From assembly GCA_002255905.1 (NCBI GenBank), contig NKIN01000002.1, positions 434,001-498,000 on the forward strand: a stretch of 64,000 bases of DNA. Reading direction: 5' to 3'. Source of the DNA: Burkholderiales bacterium PBB1 (GTDB lineage: Bacteria > Pseudomonadota > Gammaproteobacteria > Burkholderiales > Burkholderiaceae_C). Of the stretch, positions 26,110-34,593 are shown one piece after another. The position numbers and the translations under genes are program-made. A model generated the notes under the pieces. It did no database searches and was not told the DNA's origin. It saw nothing but the letters and a program-made list of their open reading frames with translations. Within the stretch, counting starts at the first letter, position 1. Each line of letters starts with the position of its first letter.

Positions 26110-28968
26110 ATGATGCAGGAATACAGAGCGAATTCGCATCTGTTCGGAGGCAATGCGCCCTACGTCGAAGAGATGTACGAGGCCTACCTCGACAACCCCG
26201 GTTCGGTATCCGACAACTGGCGATCCTATTTCGACGCGTTGCAGCACCTGCCCGCGGTCGATGGGTCCGACGAACGCGATGTAGCGCACGCGCCGGTCGT
26301 CGAGTCCTTTGCCCAGCGTGCCAAAGCCAATGCGCTTGGCAACCGGGCCAGCAGCGCCGATCTAGCGATCGCGCGCAAACAGGTTCATGTGCAGTCGCTC
26401 ATCGCTGCGTACCGCTTCCTCGGCTCGCGTTGGGCTGATCTTGATCCGCTGAAGCGCCAGGAGCGTCCAAAGATCCCCGAACTCGAGCCGGCCTTCTACG
26501 ACCTGTCCGAAGCGGACATGGACATCTCGTTCAGCGCCACCAACACCTACTTCTCGACGGCCGAGCAGATGACGTTGCGGCAGATCGTGCAGGCGCTGCG
26601 CGAGACGTACTGCGGCTCCATCGGTGCCGAGTACATGCACGTGACCCAACCGACCGAGAAGCGCTGGTGGCAAGAGCGCCTGGAGTCGATCCGTTCGAAG
26701 CCGCATTTCAGCGCCGACCAGAAGAAGCACATCCTCGATCAGCTCACCGCGGCCGAAGGGCTGGAGCGCTACCTCCACACCAAGTACGTGGGTCAGAAGC
26801 GTTTCTCGCTCGAAGGCGGTGAGAGCTTCATCGCGTCGATGGATGAACTGGTGCAACGCGCTGGCGTCAAGGGCGTGCAGGAAATCGTCATCGGCATGGC
26901 GCACCGTGGCCGACTCAACGTGCTCGTCAACACGCTCGGCAAGACGCCGGCCGAGTTGTTCTCCGAGTTCGATCACACCGCGCCAGAAAACCTGCCGTCG
27001 GGTGACGTCAAGTACCACCAGGGTTTCTCCAGCGACGTGACCACGCCCGGTGGCCCGGTTCACCTGAGTCTCGCGTTCAACCCGTCGCATCTGGAAATCG
27101 TCAACCCGGTGGTCGAGGGTTCGGTCAAGGCCCGTCTGGACCGCCGCGGCGACGCGAAGGGCCAGTCGGTGCTGCCCATCATCGTGCATGGTGACGCGGC
27201 GTTCGCTGGCCAGGGTGTCGTCATGGAGACGCTGGCGCTGGCGCAGACGCGTGGCTATTTCACCGGTGGCACGGTGCACCTGGTGATCAACAACCAGATC
27301 GGCTTCACCACGAGTGACCCGCGTGACACGCGCTCGACGCTGTATTGCACTGACGTGGTCAAGATGGTCGAGGCGCCTGTGCTGCACGTGAACGGCGACG
27401 ACCCCGAAGCGGTGGTGCTCGCCACGCAGATGGCGCTCGACTATCGGCAGGAGTTCAGCAAGGACGTGGTCGTTGACATCGTCTGCTTCCGCAAGCTGGG
27501 CCACAACGAACAGGACACGCCGGCGCTGACCCAGCCGCTGATGTACAAGAAAATCGCGCAGCATCCCGGCACGCGCAAGATGTACGCCGACAAGCTGGTC
27601 GCCCAGGGCGTGCTCACGTCCGATGGCCCGGATGCCATGGTCAAGGCCTTCCGCGCAGCGATGGACGAAGGCAAGAACGCCTACAGCCCGGTGCTGACCA
27701 ATTACAAGAGCAAGTTCGCCGTCGACTGGGCGCCGTTCCTCGGCAAGAAGTGGACCGATGCGGCCGACACCGCCTTGCCGCTGGCCGAGATCAAGCGCCT
27801 GGCCGAGCGCATCACCGCGCTGCCCAAGAACTTCAAGGCGCACCCGCTGGTCGAGAAGGTGCTGGCCGACCGCGCTGCGATGGGGCGTGGCGAGATGAAC
27901 GTCGACTGGGGCATGGGCGAACACCTCGCCTTCGCCTCGCTGGTGGCCAGCGGCTATGCGGTGCGCCTGTCGGGCGAAGACTGCGGCCGAGGCACCTTCA
28001 CCCACCGGCATTCGGTGCTGCACGACCAGAACCGCGAGAAGTGGGACGAAGGCACGTACACGCCGCTCAAGCACGTGGCCGAAGGCCAGGCACCGTTCGT
28101 GGTGATCGATTCACTCCTGTCCGAAGAGGCGGTGCTCGGTTTTGAATATGGCTACGCCTCGGCCGAGCCCAACACGCTGGTCATCTGGGAAGCGCAGTTC
28201 GGCGACTTTGCCAACGGTGCCCAGGTCGTGATCGACCAGTTCATCGCGTCGGGTGAGGTCAAGTGGGGCCGTGCGAACGGCCTGACGCTGATGCTGCCGC
28301 ACGGTTACGAAGGCCAAGGCCCTGAGCATTCGTCGGCGCGTCTCGAGCGCTTCATGCAATTGGCTGCCGACAACAACATGCAGATCGTGCAGCCAACCTC
28401 GGCCAGCCAGATCTTCCATGTGCTGCGCCGGCAGATGGTGCGCATGTTCCGCAAGCCGTTGGTGATCTTGACACCGAAGTCGCTGCTGCGGGCCAAGGAT
28501 GCAGCGTCGCCGCTCAGCGAATTCACACGGGGCGAGTTCCGCACCGTCATCGGCCCGAGCAGCCCGGACATCGAGCCCGACAAGGTCAAGCGCGTGATCG
28601 CCTGCTCCGGCAAGGTGGCTTACGACCTGCGCAAGCGCCGCGATGCAAAGAAGCAGAACGACGTGGCCATCGTGCTGGTGGAGCAGCTGTATCCGTTCCC
28701 ACACAGGGCCTTCGCGGCAGAGCTGAAGAAGTACCCGAACGCCACCGAAATCGTCTGGTGCCAGGACGAGCCCCAAAACCAGGGTGCGTGGTTCTTCGTG
28801 CAGCACTACATCCACGAGAACATGCTCGATGGTCAGAAGCTCGGCTACGCGGGCCGCCCGGCCTCTGCCTCTCCCGCGGTGGGTTATGCCCACCTGCACC
28901 AGGAGCAGCTGAAGTCGCTGCTTGATCAGGCCTTCGGCAAGCTGAAAGGCTTCGTGCTCAGCAAGTGA
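26110..28968 (+). CDS. sucA: 2-oxoglutarate dehydrogenase E1 component
   Basis: Thiamine-diphosphate E1 of the 2-oxoglutarate dehydrogenase complex in the TCA cycle. 952 residues from ATG 26110, supported by GAGG at 26098-26101 with 8-base spacing; the frame extends further upstream without family similarity. Motifs: the N-terminal segment NAPYVEEMYEAYLDNP that binds E2, GMAHRGRLNVL, and the ThDP fold HGDAAFAGQG...INNQIGFTTS. It is followed by odhB and lpdA, making the whole complex one cluster. The 214-base gap upstream holds no gene and no convincing promoter. Confidence 0.97.
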   Translation: MMQEYRANSHLFGGNAPYVEEMYEAYLDNPGSVSDNWRSYFDALQHLPAVDGSDERDVAHAPVVESFAQRAKANALGNRASSADLAIARKQVHVQSLIAAYRFLGSRWADLDPLKRQERPKIPELEPAFYDLSEADMDISFSATNTYFSTAEQMTLRQIVQALRETYCGSIGAEYMHVTQPTEKRWWQERLESIRSKPHFSADQKKHILDQLTAAEGLERYLHTKYVGQKRFSLEGGESFIASMDELVQRAGVKGVQEIVIGMAHRGRLNVLVNTLGKTPAELFSEFDHTAPENLPSGDVKYHQGFSSDVTTPGGPVHLSLAFNPSHLEIVNPVVEGSVKARLDRRGDAKGQSVLPIIVHGDAAFAGQGVVMETLALAQTRGYFTGGTVHLVINNQIGFTTSDPRDTRSTLYCTDVVKMVEAPVLHVNGDDPEAVVLATQMALDYRQEFSKDVVVDIVCFRKLGHNEQDTPALTQPLMYKKIAQHPGTRKMYADKLVAQGVLTSDGPDAMVKAFRAAMDEGKNAYSPVLTNYKSKFAVDWAPFLGKKWTDAADTALPLAEIKRLAERITALPKNFKAHPLVEKVLADRAAMGRGEMNVDWGMGEHLAFASLVASGYAVRLSGEDCGRGTFTHRHSVLHDQNREKWDEGTYTPLKHVAEGQAPFVVIDSLLSEEAVLGFEYGYASAEPNTLVIWEAQFGDFANGAQVVIDQFIASGEVKWGRANGLTLMLPHGYEGQGPEHSSARLERFMQLAADNNMQIVQPTSASQIFHVLRRQMVRMFRKPLVILTPKSLLRAKDAASPLSEFTRGEFRTVIGPSSPDIEPDKVKRVIACSGKVAYDLRKRRDAKKQNDVAIVLVEQLYPFPHRAFAAELKKYPNATEIVWCQDEPQNQGAWFFVQHYIHENMLDGQKLGYAGRPASASPAVGYAHLHQEQLKSLLDQAFGKLKGFVLSK

Positions 28969-28984
28969 TGCACAGGCGGGCCGT

Positions 28985-29010
28985 GTGCGGCGTCATGACG
29001 GACGCCGCAC
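28985..29010. repeat. Perfect stem-loop between sucA and odhB
   Basis: GTGCGGCGTC (28985-28994) and GACGCCGCAC (29001-29010) form a 10-base stem with a 6-base loop, 17 bases after the sucA stop. No T run follows, so it is probably an RNA-stabilising or processing element rather than a full terminator. Confidence 0.6.
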
Positions 29011-29111
29011 GTCGCACCGGCCGATTGCTGTCCTCAAACCGCCCCCCAGTTCAGTGCACGGATTCGCCGACGGCTTGCGTTGCCGCGGCTTGAAATCTCA
29101 GAAAGAAAATC

Positions 29112-30380
29112 ATGTCCATCGTTGAAGTCAAAGTTCCTCAGCTCTCAGAATCAGTTGCCGAAGCCACGCTGCTGCAGTGGAAGAAGAAGCCCGGCGAGGC
29201 TGTCGTCATCGACGAAATCCTGGTCGAGATCGAAACCGACAAGGTCGTGCTGGAAGTGCCTGCCCCGGCATCCGGCGTGATGGCGCAACTGGTGAAGAAC
29301 GACGGCGAGAGCTGCGTGGCAGAGGAAGTCATCGCGCGCATCGACACCGAAGCCGCAGCGCAGATCAGCCCTCTGGCCGTCAAGGCCGTGCCACCGCAGG
29401 CCACGGCAGCTCCCGCAGCAACAGCTTCAGGCAGTGCGAGCGGCGTCGCGATGCCCGCAGCGGCGAAGATCATGGCCGACAACCAAATGGAGTCGGGTTC
29501 GGTGCCTGGCACCGGCAAGGGCGGCCGTGTCACCAAGGGTGATGTCACCTCGGCGTTGGCTGCTGGCGCAAAGGCCCCTGTGGCCGCTGTCGCATCCGCT
29601 CCGGTGGCGGTGCCCGTGGCGGCCGCCGTCGCTCGAGCCCTGCCTTCCGTGCCTGCGCCGGTCGCGCTGAACCTGGGCGACCGTCCGGAGCAGCGTGTGC
29701 CGATGTCGAGGCTGCGCGCTCGTGTTGCCGAGCGTCTGCTGCAATCCCAGGCCACCAACGCGATCCTGACCACGTTCAATGAGGTGAACATGGCCCCGGT
29801 GATCGAGATGCGCAAGCGCTTCCAGGAAAAGTTCGAGAAGGAGCACGGGGTCAAGATCGGCTTCATGAGCTTCTTCGTGAAGGCGGCCGTGGCGGCGCTG
29901 AAGAAGTACCCGATCATCAATGCGTCGGTCGATGGCAACGACATCGTCTACCACGGCTACTTTGACATCGGAATCGCAGTGGGTTCGCCGCGCGGCCTGG
30001 TGGTGCCGATCCTGCGCAATGCCGATCAGATGAGCTTTGCGGACATCGAGAAGAAGATTTCCGAGTTCGGCAAGAAGGCCGGCGAAGGCAAGCTGACGCT
30101 CGACGACCTGACCGGCGGTACGTTCTCGATCAGCAATGGCGGTACCTTCGGTTCGATGCTGTCCACGCCGATCATCAATCCGCCGCAGTCGGCCATCCTG
30201 GGCGTGCACGCCACCAAGGACCGGGCCGTGGTCGAGAACGGCCAGATCGTGATTCGGCCGATGAACTACCTGGCCATGAGCTACGACCACCGCATCATCG
30301 ACGGCCGTGAGGCCGTGCTGGGTCTCGTTGCGATGAAGGAAGCGCTGGAAGACCCGGCCCGCCTGCTGTTCGACATCTGA
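29112..30380 (+). CDS. odhB: Dihydrolipoyllysine-residue succinyltransferase (E2 of 2-oxoglutarate dehydrogenase)
   Basis: Core E2 of the complex, also called sucB. One N-terminal lipoyl domain with Lys44 in [12 protein letters not shown], an Ala/Pro-rich linker, a peripheral subunit-binding domain ([20 protein letters not shown]), a second Ala/Val/Pro-rich linker, and the C-terminal acyltransferase with His393 and Asp397 in DHRIIDG. 422 residues. It follows sucA by 143 bases and precedes lpdA by 27. Confidence 0.97.
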   Translation: MSIVEVKVPQLSESVAEATLLQWKKKPGEAVVIDEILVEIETDKVVLEVPAPASGVMAQLVKNDGESCVAEEVIARIDTEAAAQISPLAVKAVPPQATAAPAATASGSASGVAMPAAAKIMADNQMESGSVPGTGKGGRVTKGDVTSALAAGAKAPVAAVASAPVAVPVAAAVARALPSVPAPVALNLGDRPEQRVPMSRLRARVAERLLQSQATNAILTTFNEVNMAPVIEMRKRFQEKFEKEHGVKIGFMSFFVKAAVAALKKYPIINASVDGNDIVYHGYFDIGIAVGSPRGLVVPILRNADQMSFADIEKKISEFGKKAGEGKLTLDDLTGGTFSISNGGTFGSMLSTPIINPPQSAILGVHATKDRAVVENGQIVIRPMNYLAMSYDHRIIDGREAVLGLVAMKEALEDPARLLFDI

Positions 30381-30407
30381 CGCACAGACACCCCAAGAAA
30401 GCGATCC

Positions 30408-31835
30408 ATGAGCAAGCAATTTGATGTCGTCGTCATCGGTGGCGGCCCCGGCGGCTACGTGGCGGCGATCCGCGCCGCACAACTGGGTTTCAACACCGCC
30501 TGCATCGACGAATGGAAGAACGAGAAGGGCGGGCCGGCACCTGGCGGCACCTGCACCAACGTCGGTTGCATTCCATCGAAGGCGCTGCTGCAGTCCAGCG
30601 AATACTTCGAGCACGCCGGCCACAGCTTCACCGACCATGGCATCGGCCTGTCGAACCTGAGCATCGACGTGGCGAAGATGCTGGGTCGCAAGGACGCGGT
30701 GGTGAAGCAGAACAACGAGGGCATCCTGTATCTGTTCAAGAAGAACAAGGTGACGTTCTTCCATGGCCGTGGCGCGTTCGTGAAGTCAGGCGACGCCGGC
30801 TACGAGATCGAGGTCACCGGTGCGGTCGCGGAGGTGATTTCCGGCAAGCACGTCATCGTGGCCACTGGATCGAACCCGCGCACCTTGCCCGGTGCCGCTT
30901 TCGATGAAGACAAGATCCTGTCGAACGACGGTGCCTTGCGCATCGGTGCGGTGCCCAAGCGGCTGGGCGTGATCGGCTCGGGTGTGATCGGCCTGGAAAT
31001 GGGCTCGGTGTGGCGCCGCCTGGGTGCTGACGTGACCGTGCTCGAGGGCTTGCCGACGTTCCTGGGTGCGGTCGATCAGCAGATCGCCAAGGAGGCACAC
31101 AAGGCGTTCACCAAGCAAGGCCTGAAGATCGAGCTGGGTGTGAAGATCGACAAGGTCACGTCCGGCAAATCCAGCGTGACCGTGGCCTATGCGAATGCCA
31201 AGGGCGAGGCGACGAAGCTGGAAGTCGACAAGCTGATCGTGTCGATCGGTCGGGTGCCGAACACGAACGGACTGAATCCCGAAGCAGTCGGCCTGAAGCT
31301 CGACGAGCGCGGCGCGATTGTCGTGGACGATCATTGCCGCACCAACCTGCCCAACGTATGGGCGGTTGGCGACGTCGTGCGCGGCCCGATGCTGGCGCAC
31401 AAGGCGGAGGAAGAGGGCGTGGCGGTGGCCGAGCGCATCGCGGGCCAGCATCCGCATGTCAACTTCAACACCGTGCCGTGGGTGATCTACACCTCGCCCG
31501 AGATCGCCTGGGTGGGTCAAACCGAGCAGCAGCTCAAGGCCGAAGGCCGCGAGTTCAAGGCCGGCACTTTCCCCTTCCTGGCCAATGGCCGGGCGCGAGC
31601 GATGGGCGACACGACCGGCATGGTCAAGATGTTGGCCGATGCCAAAACCGATGAGATCCTCGGCGTGCACATCGTCGGGCCGTTCGCCTCCGAATTGATC
31701 GCCGAGGCGGTGGTGGCCATGGAATTCAGGGCCAGTGCCGAAGACATTGCCCGCATCTGCCATGCGCATCCGTCGCTCAGCGAATCGACGAAGGAAGCCG
31801 CACTCGCGGTCGACAAGCGGACCTTGAACTTCTGA
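30408..31835 (+). CDS. lpdA: Dihydrolipoyl dehydrogenase (E3)
   Basis: FAD/NAD enzyme that reoxidises the lipoyl arm of OdhB. FAD motif [15 protein letters not shown] at the N terminus, redox disulfide Cys49/Cys54 in [19 protein letters not shown] motif [15 protein letters not shown], and the active-site His454/Glu459 pair in HPSLSEST. 475 residues. Placed right after odhB, it is the E3 of this complex, though E3 can be shared with other dehydrogenases. Confidence 0.97.
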   Translation: MSKQFDVVVIGGGPGGYVAAIRAAQLGFNTACIDEWKNEKGGPAPGGTCTNVGCIPSKALLQSSEYFEHAGHSFTDHGIGLSNLSIDVAKMLGRKDAVVKQNNEGILYLFKKNKVTFFHGRGAFVKSGDAGYEIEVTGAVAEVISGKHVIVATGSNPRTLPGAAFDEDKILSNDGALRIGAVPKRLGVIGSGVIGLEMGSVWRRLGADVTVLEGLPTFLGAVDQQIAKEAHKAFTKQGLKIELGVKIDKVTSGKSSVTVAYANAKGEATKLEVDKLIVSIGRVPNTNGLNPEAVGLKLDERGAIVVDDHCRTNLPNVWAVGDVVRGPMLAHKAEEEGVAVAERIAGQHPHVNFNTVPWVIYTSPEIAWVGQTEQQLKAEGREFKAGTFPFLANGRARAMGDTTGMVKMLADAKTDEILGVHIVGPFASELIAEAVVAMEFRASAEDIARICHAHPSLSESTKEAALAVDKRTLNF

Positions 31836-31864
31836 CGGGAGATGCGCCTGTTGCCGCCCAGCCC

Positions 31865-32962
31865 ATGTCCGTTCGCCAGCTCTACCACCAGACGCTCGCC
31901 GAGCGCGGTTACCGTGCCGATCCGGCGCAGTTGGCGGCCATCGATGCTTTGGAGCGCTGCGAAAACGAGTGGATTGCCTACAAGTCGCGGCGCCGCAATA
32001 CGCTGACCCGCCTGCTGATCCACCCGGAGATTCCGCGCGGCGTTTACCTGTACGGTGGCGTCGGCCGCGGCAAGAGCTTCCTGATGGATTGCTTCTTCAA
32101 TTCGGTGCCGTTGCAGCGCAAGGTGCGTCTGCACTTCCACGAATTCATGCGCGAGGTGCATCGCGAACTGGCTGACATGCACGGCACGGTGAACCCCTTG
32201 GAAGTACTGGGCAAGCGGATGTCACGCCGCTTCAGGCTGATCTGCTTCGACGAGTTTCACGTGGCCGACATCACTGACGCGATGATCTTGTACCGGTTGC
32301 TCGAATCGCTGTTCAATCATCGCGTGAGCATCGTCACCACGTCGAATTTCCATCCCGATGATCTGTACCCCAACGGCCTGCATCGCGAAAGAATTCTTCC
32401 GGCGATCGAGCTGCTGAAAAATCGCTTGCAGATCGTCAATGTCGATGCTGGTACCGATTACCGCCGGCTCACGCTGGAGCAGGTCGAGACGTATCACACG
32501 CCGCTCGGCCCGGCAGCCGATGCTGCAATGACGTCGGCCTTCGAGCGACTGGCAGAAGCCAAGGACGAGAATCCGGTGATGAACATCGAACACCGCACGC
32601 TGAAAGCGCGCCGGCGAGCCGGTGGCGTCGTGTGGTTCGATTTTCAGGAACTGTGTGGTGGTCCGCGCTCGCAGAACGACTACCTCGAACTGGCATCGCG
32701 GTTCCACACGGTGCTGCTGTCAGGTGTCGTGCAGATGTCGCCCCGACTGGCGTCGGAAGCACGGCGCTTCACCTGGCTGGTCGACGTGTTGTATGACCGG
32801 CATGTCAAGCTGATACTGTCTGCCGAAGTGGAGGCAGAAGAGCTTTACACCGTGGGACCGCTGTCCCATGAGTTTCCGAGAACGGTATCGCGATTGCACG
32901 AGATGAGATCCGCTGAATTTCTCGCACTGGCTCGGCGGCAGGTCGAGACTGCACTGACATGA
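31865..32962 (+). CDS. zapE: Cell division protein ZapE (AFG1-family ATPase)
   Basis: AAA-type ATPase implicated in Z-ring stability under stress, related to mitochondrial AFG1. Walker A GGVGRGKS at residues 64-71, followed by the family motif LMDCFF; Walker B LICFDEFHV, and the AFG1 segment VTTSNFHPDDLYPNGL. 365 residues. It follows lpdA by 29 bases, as in many proteobacteria. Its last 4 bases (ATGA) overlap the next gene. Confidence 0.95.
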   Translation: MSVRQLYHQTLAERGYRADPAQLAAIDALERCENEWIAYKSRRRNTLTRLLIHPEIPRGVYLYGGVGRGKSFLMDCFFNSVPLQRKVRLHFHEFMREVHRELADMHGTVNPLEVLGKRMSRRFRLICFDEFHVADITDAMILYRLLESLFNHRVSIVTTSNFHPDDLYPNGLHRERILPAIELLKNRLQIVNVDAGTDYRRLTLEQVETYHTPLGPAADAAMTSAFERLAEAKDENPVMNIEHRTLKARRRAGGVVWFDFQELCGGPRSQNDYLELASRFHTVLLSGVVQMSPRLASEARRFTWLVDVLYDRHVKLILSAEVEAEELYTVGPLSHEFPRTVSRLHEMRSAEFLALARRQVETALT

Positions 32963-33654
32963 GGCACCTGTTGACTGCTTGCATGAGGTTGTTCGCCCTG
33001 GCGCTGATCGCCCTCACGCTGAGCCCGCTCGCCCAGGCCGCGGCGTCCGACGACAAGAAGCGCATCGCCGAGGCCCGCGCCAAGGCCGATGCCGACTTGG
33101 CGGCGGAGGAAGCGGAGTGCAGGACGCGTTTCGCGGTCACGCCGTGCCTGCTCGACGCGCGCGAGAAGCACCGTGCCATCGTCGAGCCGCTGCGGCGCGA
33201 CGAACTGACCGTCGACGAGCGCGAGCGCAGACAACGTGCGGCGGATCGGCTTGGGCACTTGAGCCGAAAGGCCGAGGCTGCGCGTGTGGCGGCCAGTGCT
33301 GCGGATGCCACGGCCGCGTCGGCGCCGGATGTGTCCGACGTGACCACTGGAAAGCCGTTATTGCCTATCCGACCCCGGCTTCGGTCGGGGTCTGCGTCTG
33401 AGCCGATCGCTGGTGTCGATGCCGCGTCAGCGCCGCCAGCCCAGACGCGCAGAGCGCACAAGCCGAAGCGGCTGACGCCAGCGCCTGATCCGCAGGCCGC
33501 TCAGCGGGCAGAAGATCGCGTGCGCCAAGCCGAAGAACGACGCGCCCGCGTACTGGCGCGCAATGCCGAGCGGAATGCAAAGAAGCCGCCTGCTGCCCCT
33601 CTGCCCGTACCCGCCGGCGCTGCGCCGGCAGCGGCATCTGGCGCTTCACGCTGA
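32959..33654 (+). CDS. Secreted or periplasmic, highly charged protein of unknown function
   Basis: 231 residues, translationally coupled to zapE by an ATGA overlap. A signal peptide is clear (MRLFALALIALTLSPLAQAA), then a charged, probably helical/coiled segment (residues about 30-110, rich in Ala, Arg, Glu, Lys) with two Cys (AECRTRF and VTPCLLD), a low-complexity Ala/Pro region, a second Arg/Glu-rich helix (QRAEDRVRQAEERRARVLAR) and a Pro/Ala tail. No catalytic motif seen. I recognise no family. Coupling to zapE hints at an envelope or division role, which is inference only. Confidence 0.7.
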   Translation: MRHLLTACMRLFALALIALTLSPLAQAAASDDKKRIAEARAKADADLAAEEAECRTRFAVTPCLLDAREKHRAIVEPLRRDELTVDERERRQRAADRLGHLSRKAEAARVAASAADATAASAPDVSDVTTGKPLLPIRPRLRSGSASEPIAGVDAASAPPAQTRRAHKPKRLTPAPDPQAAQRAEDRVRQAEERRARVLARNAERNAKKPPAAPLPVPAGAAPAAASGASR

Positions 33655-33687
33655 TCGACCAGCGCGCGGGCTGGCCCGCTGACCGAA

Positions 33688-34458
33688 TCAGTTGGACAGG
33701 GCTTCCACACGCACCAGAGCAAGCGACAGGTTGTCGCCGCCGCCACGCGCACGCTGGCGAGCCTTGTCAATCAGCATTTCGCTGGCCTCACGCGGCGGCA
33801 GGGCATCGACGATCGCGCCAAGTTCCCTGGGCGTGAAGTAGTGCCACAACCCGTCGCTGCAGGCGAGGATGCTGTCGCCTGGGTCGAGGCGCTCGATGCG
33901 CGTGACTGCCAGCGGCGGGTCTTGCACCGCACCCAGGCAGCCGGTCAGCAGATTGGATTGCGGGTGGTTGTTGGCGTCCTCTTCCGACAACTGGCCTTCG
34001 TTGACCAGCCGCTGCACATAGGAGTGATCGCTGGTGCGGGTGACCATCTCGGCGCCCCTGAAAAAATAAACCCGGGAATCGCCCGCGTGCACGATGTGGC
34101 ACTCGCGATTCGGGCTGATCAGGAACGCCGCCACCGTGCTGTGCGGCTCTTCCTCCGAGGTGATGGCCGTCAACTTGATCATCAGGTGCGCTTCCAGCAC
34201 CAGCTGTTTCAAGGTCTCGGCCGGGTCATCGCGGCTGGGTGCGTAGCGCTCGAACAACTGCTGCGCTGTCAGGATCACCTGATCGGCCGCTTTGCGGCCC
34301 CCGCTCTTGCCACCCATCCCATCAGCCAGCACCCCCAGCGCACAGCCAGGCACACGCGTATGGGGAATGATTTCGACCTGATCCTGCTGGTAAGCCCGAT
34401 CACCGCGGTGGATGCCTGTGGCGGCCGACAGCCGGTGGCCGTTCGAGGTGGAATTCAT
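33688..34458 (-). CDS. PP2C-family serine/threonine protein phosphatase
   Basis: 256 residues from ATG 34458 (MNSTSNGHRLSAATGIHRGD); the frame stays open upstream only as an antisense shadow of the helicase gene. All metal-binding PPM motifs are visible: RGDRAYQQD, ADGMGGKSGG, HAGDSRVYFFR, SDGLWHY and GGDNLSLALV. It is a stand-alone soluble domain, with no kinase gene adjacent, so the substrate is unknown. TATAGT (34466-34471 on this strand) lies so close to the start that a leaderless or very short 5' end is possible. Confidence 0.93.
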   Translation of the reverse strand: MNSTSNGHRLSAATGIHRGDRAYQQDQVEIIPHTRVPGCALGVLADGMGGKSGGRKAADQVILTAQQLFERYAPSRDDPAETLKQLVLEAHLMIKLTAITSEEEPHSTVAAFLISPNRECHIVHAGDSRVYFFRGAEMVTRTSDHSYVQRLVNEGQLSEEDANNHPQSNLLTGCLGAVQDPPLAVTRIERLDPGDSILACSDGLWHYFTPRELGAIVDALPPREASEMLIDKARQRARGGGDNLSLALVRVEALSN

Positions 34459-34593
34459 AGCGAAAACTATAATCGTTGTCGCCGTTGGAAACTCGTGAAG
34501 AGTGGGCAACGGCGCCCTCGATGCACACACGCCTGAACTCACTGCCCGCGCCGAATCCGGCATGAGTCGACTCTCCGTGGCAAGGATCGGATC

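Noticed and set aside
26362-28074. Minus-strand 570-codon ORF opposite sucA
   Set aside because: Antisense shadow of a highly conserved gene.
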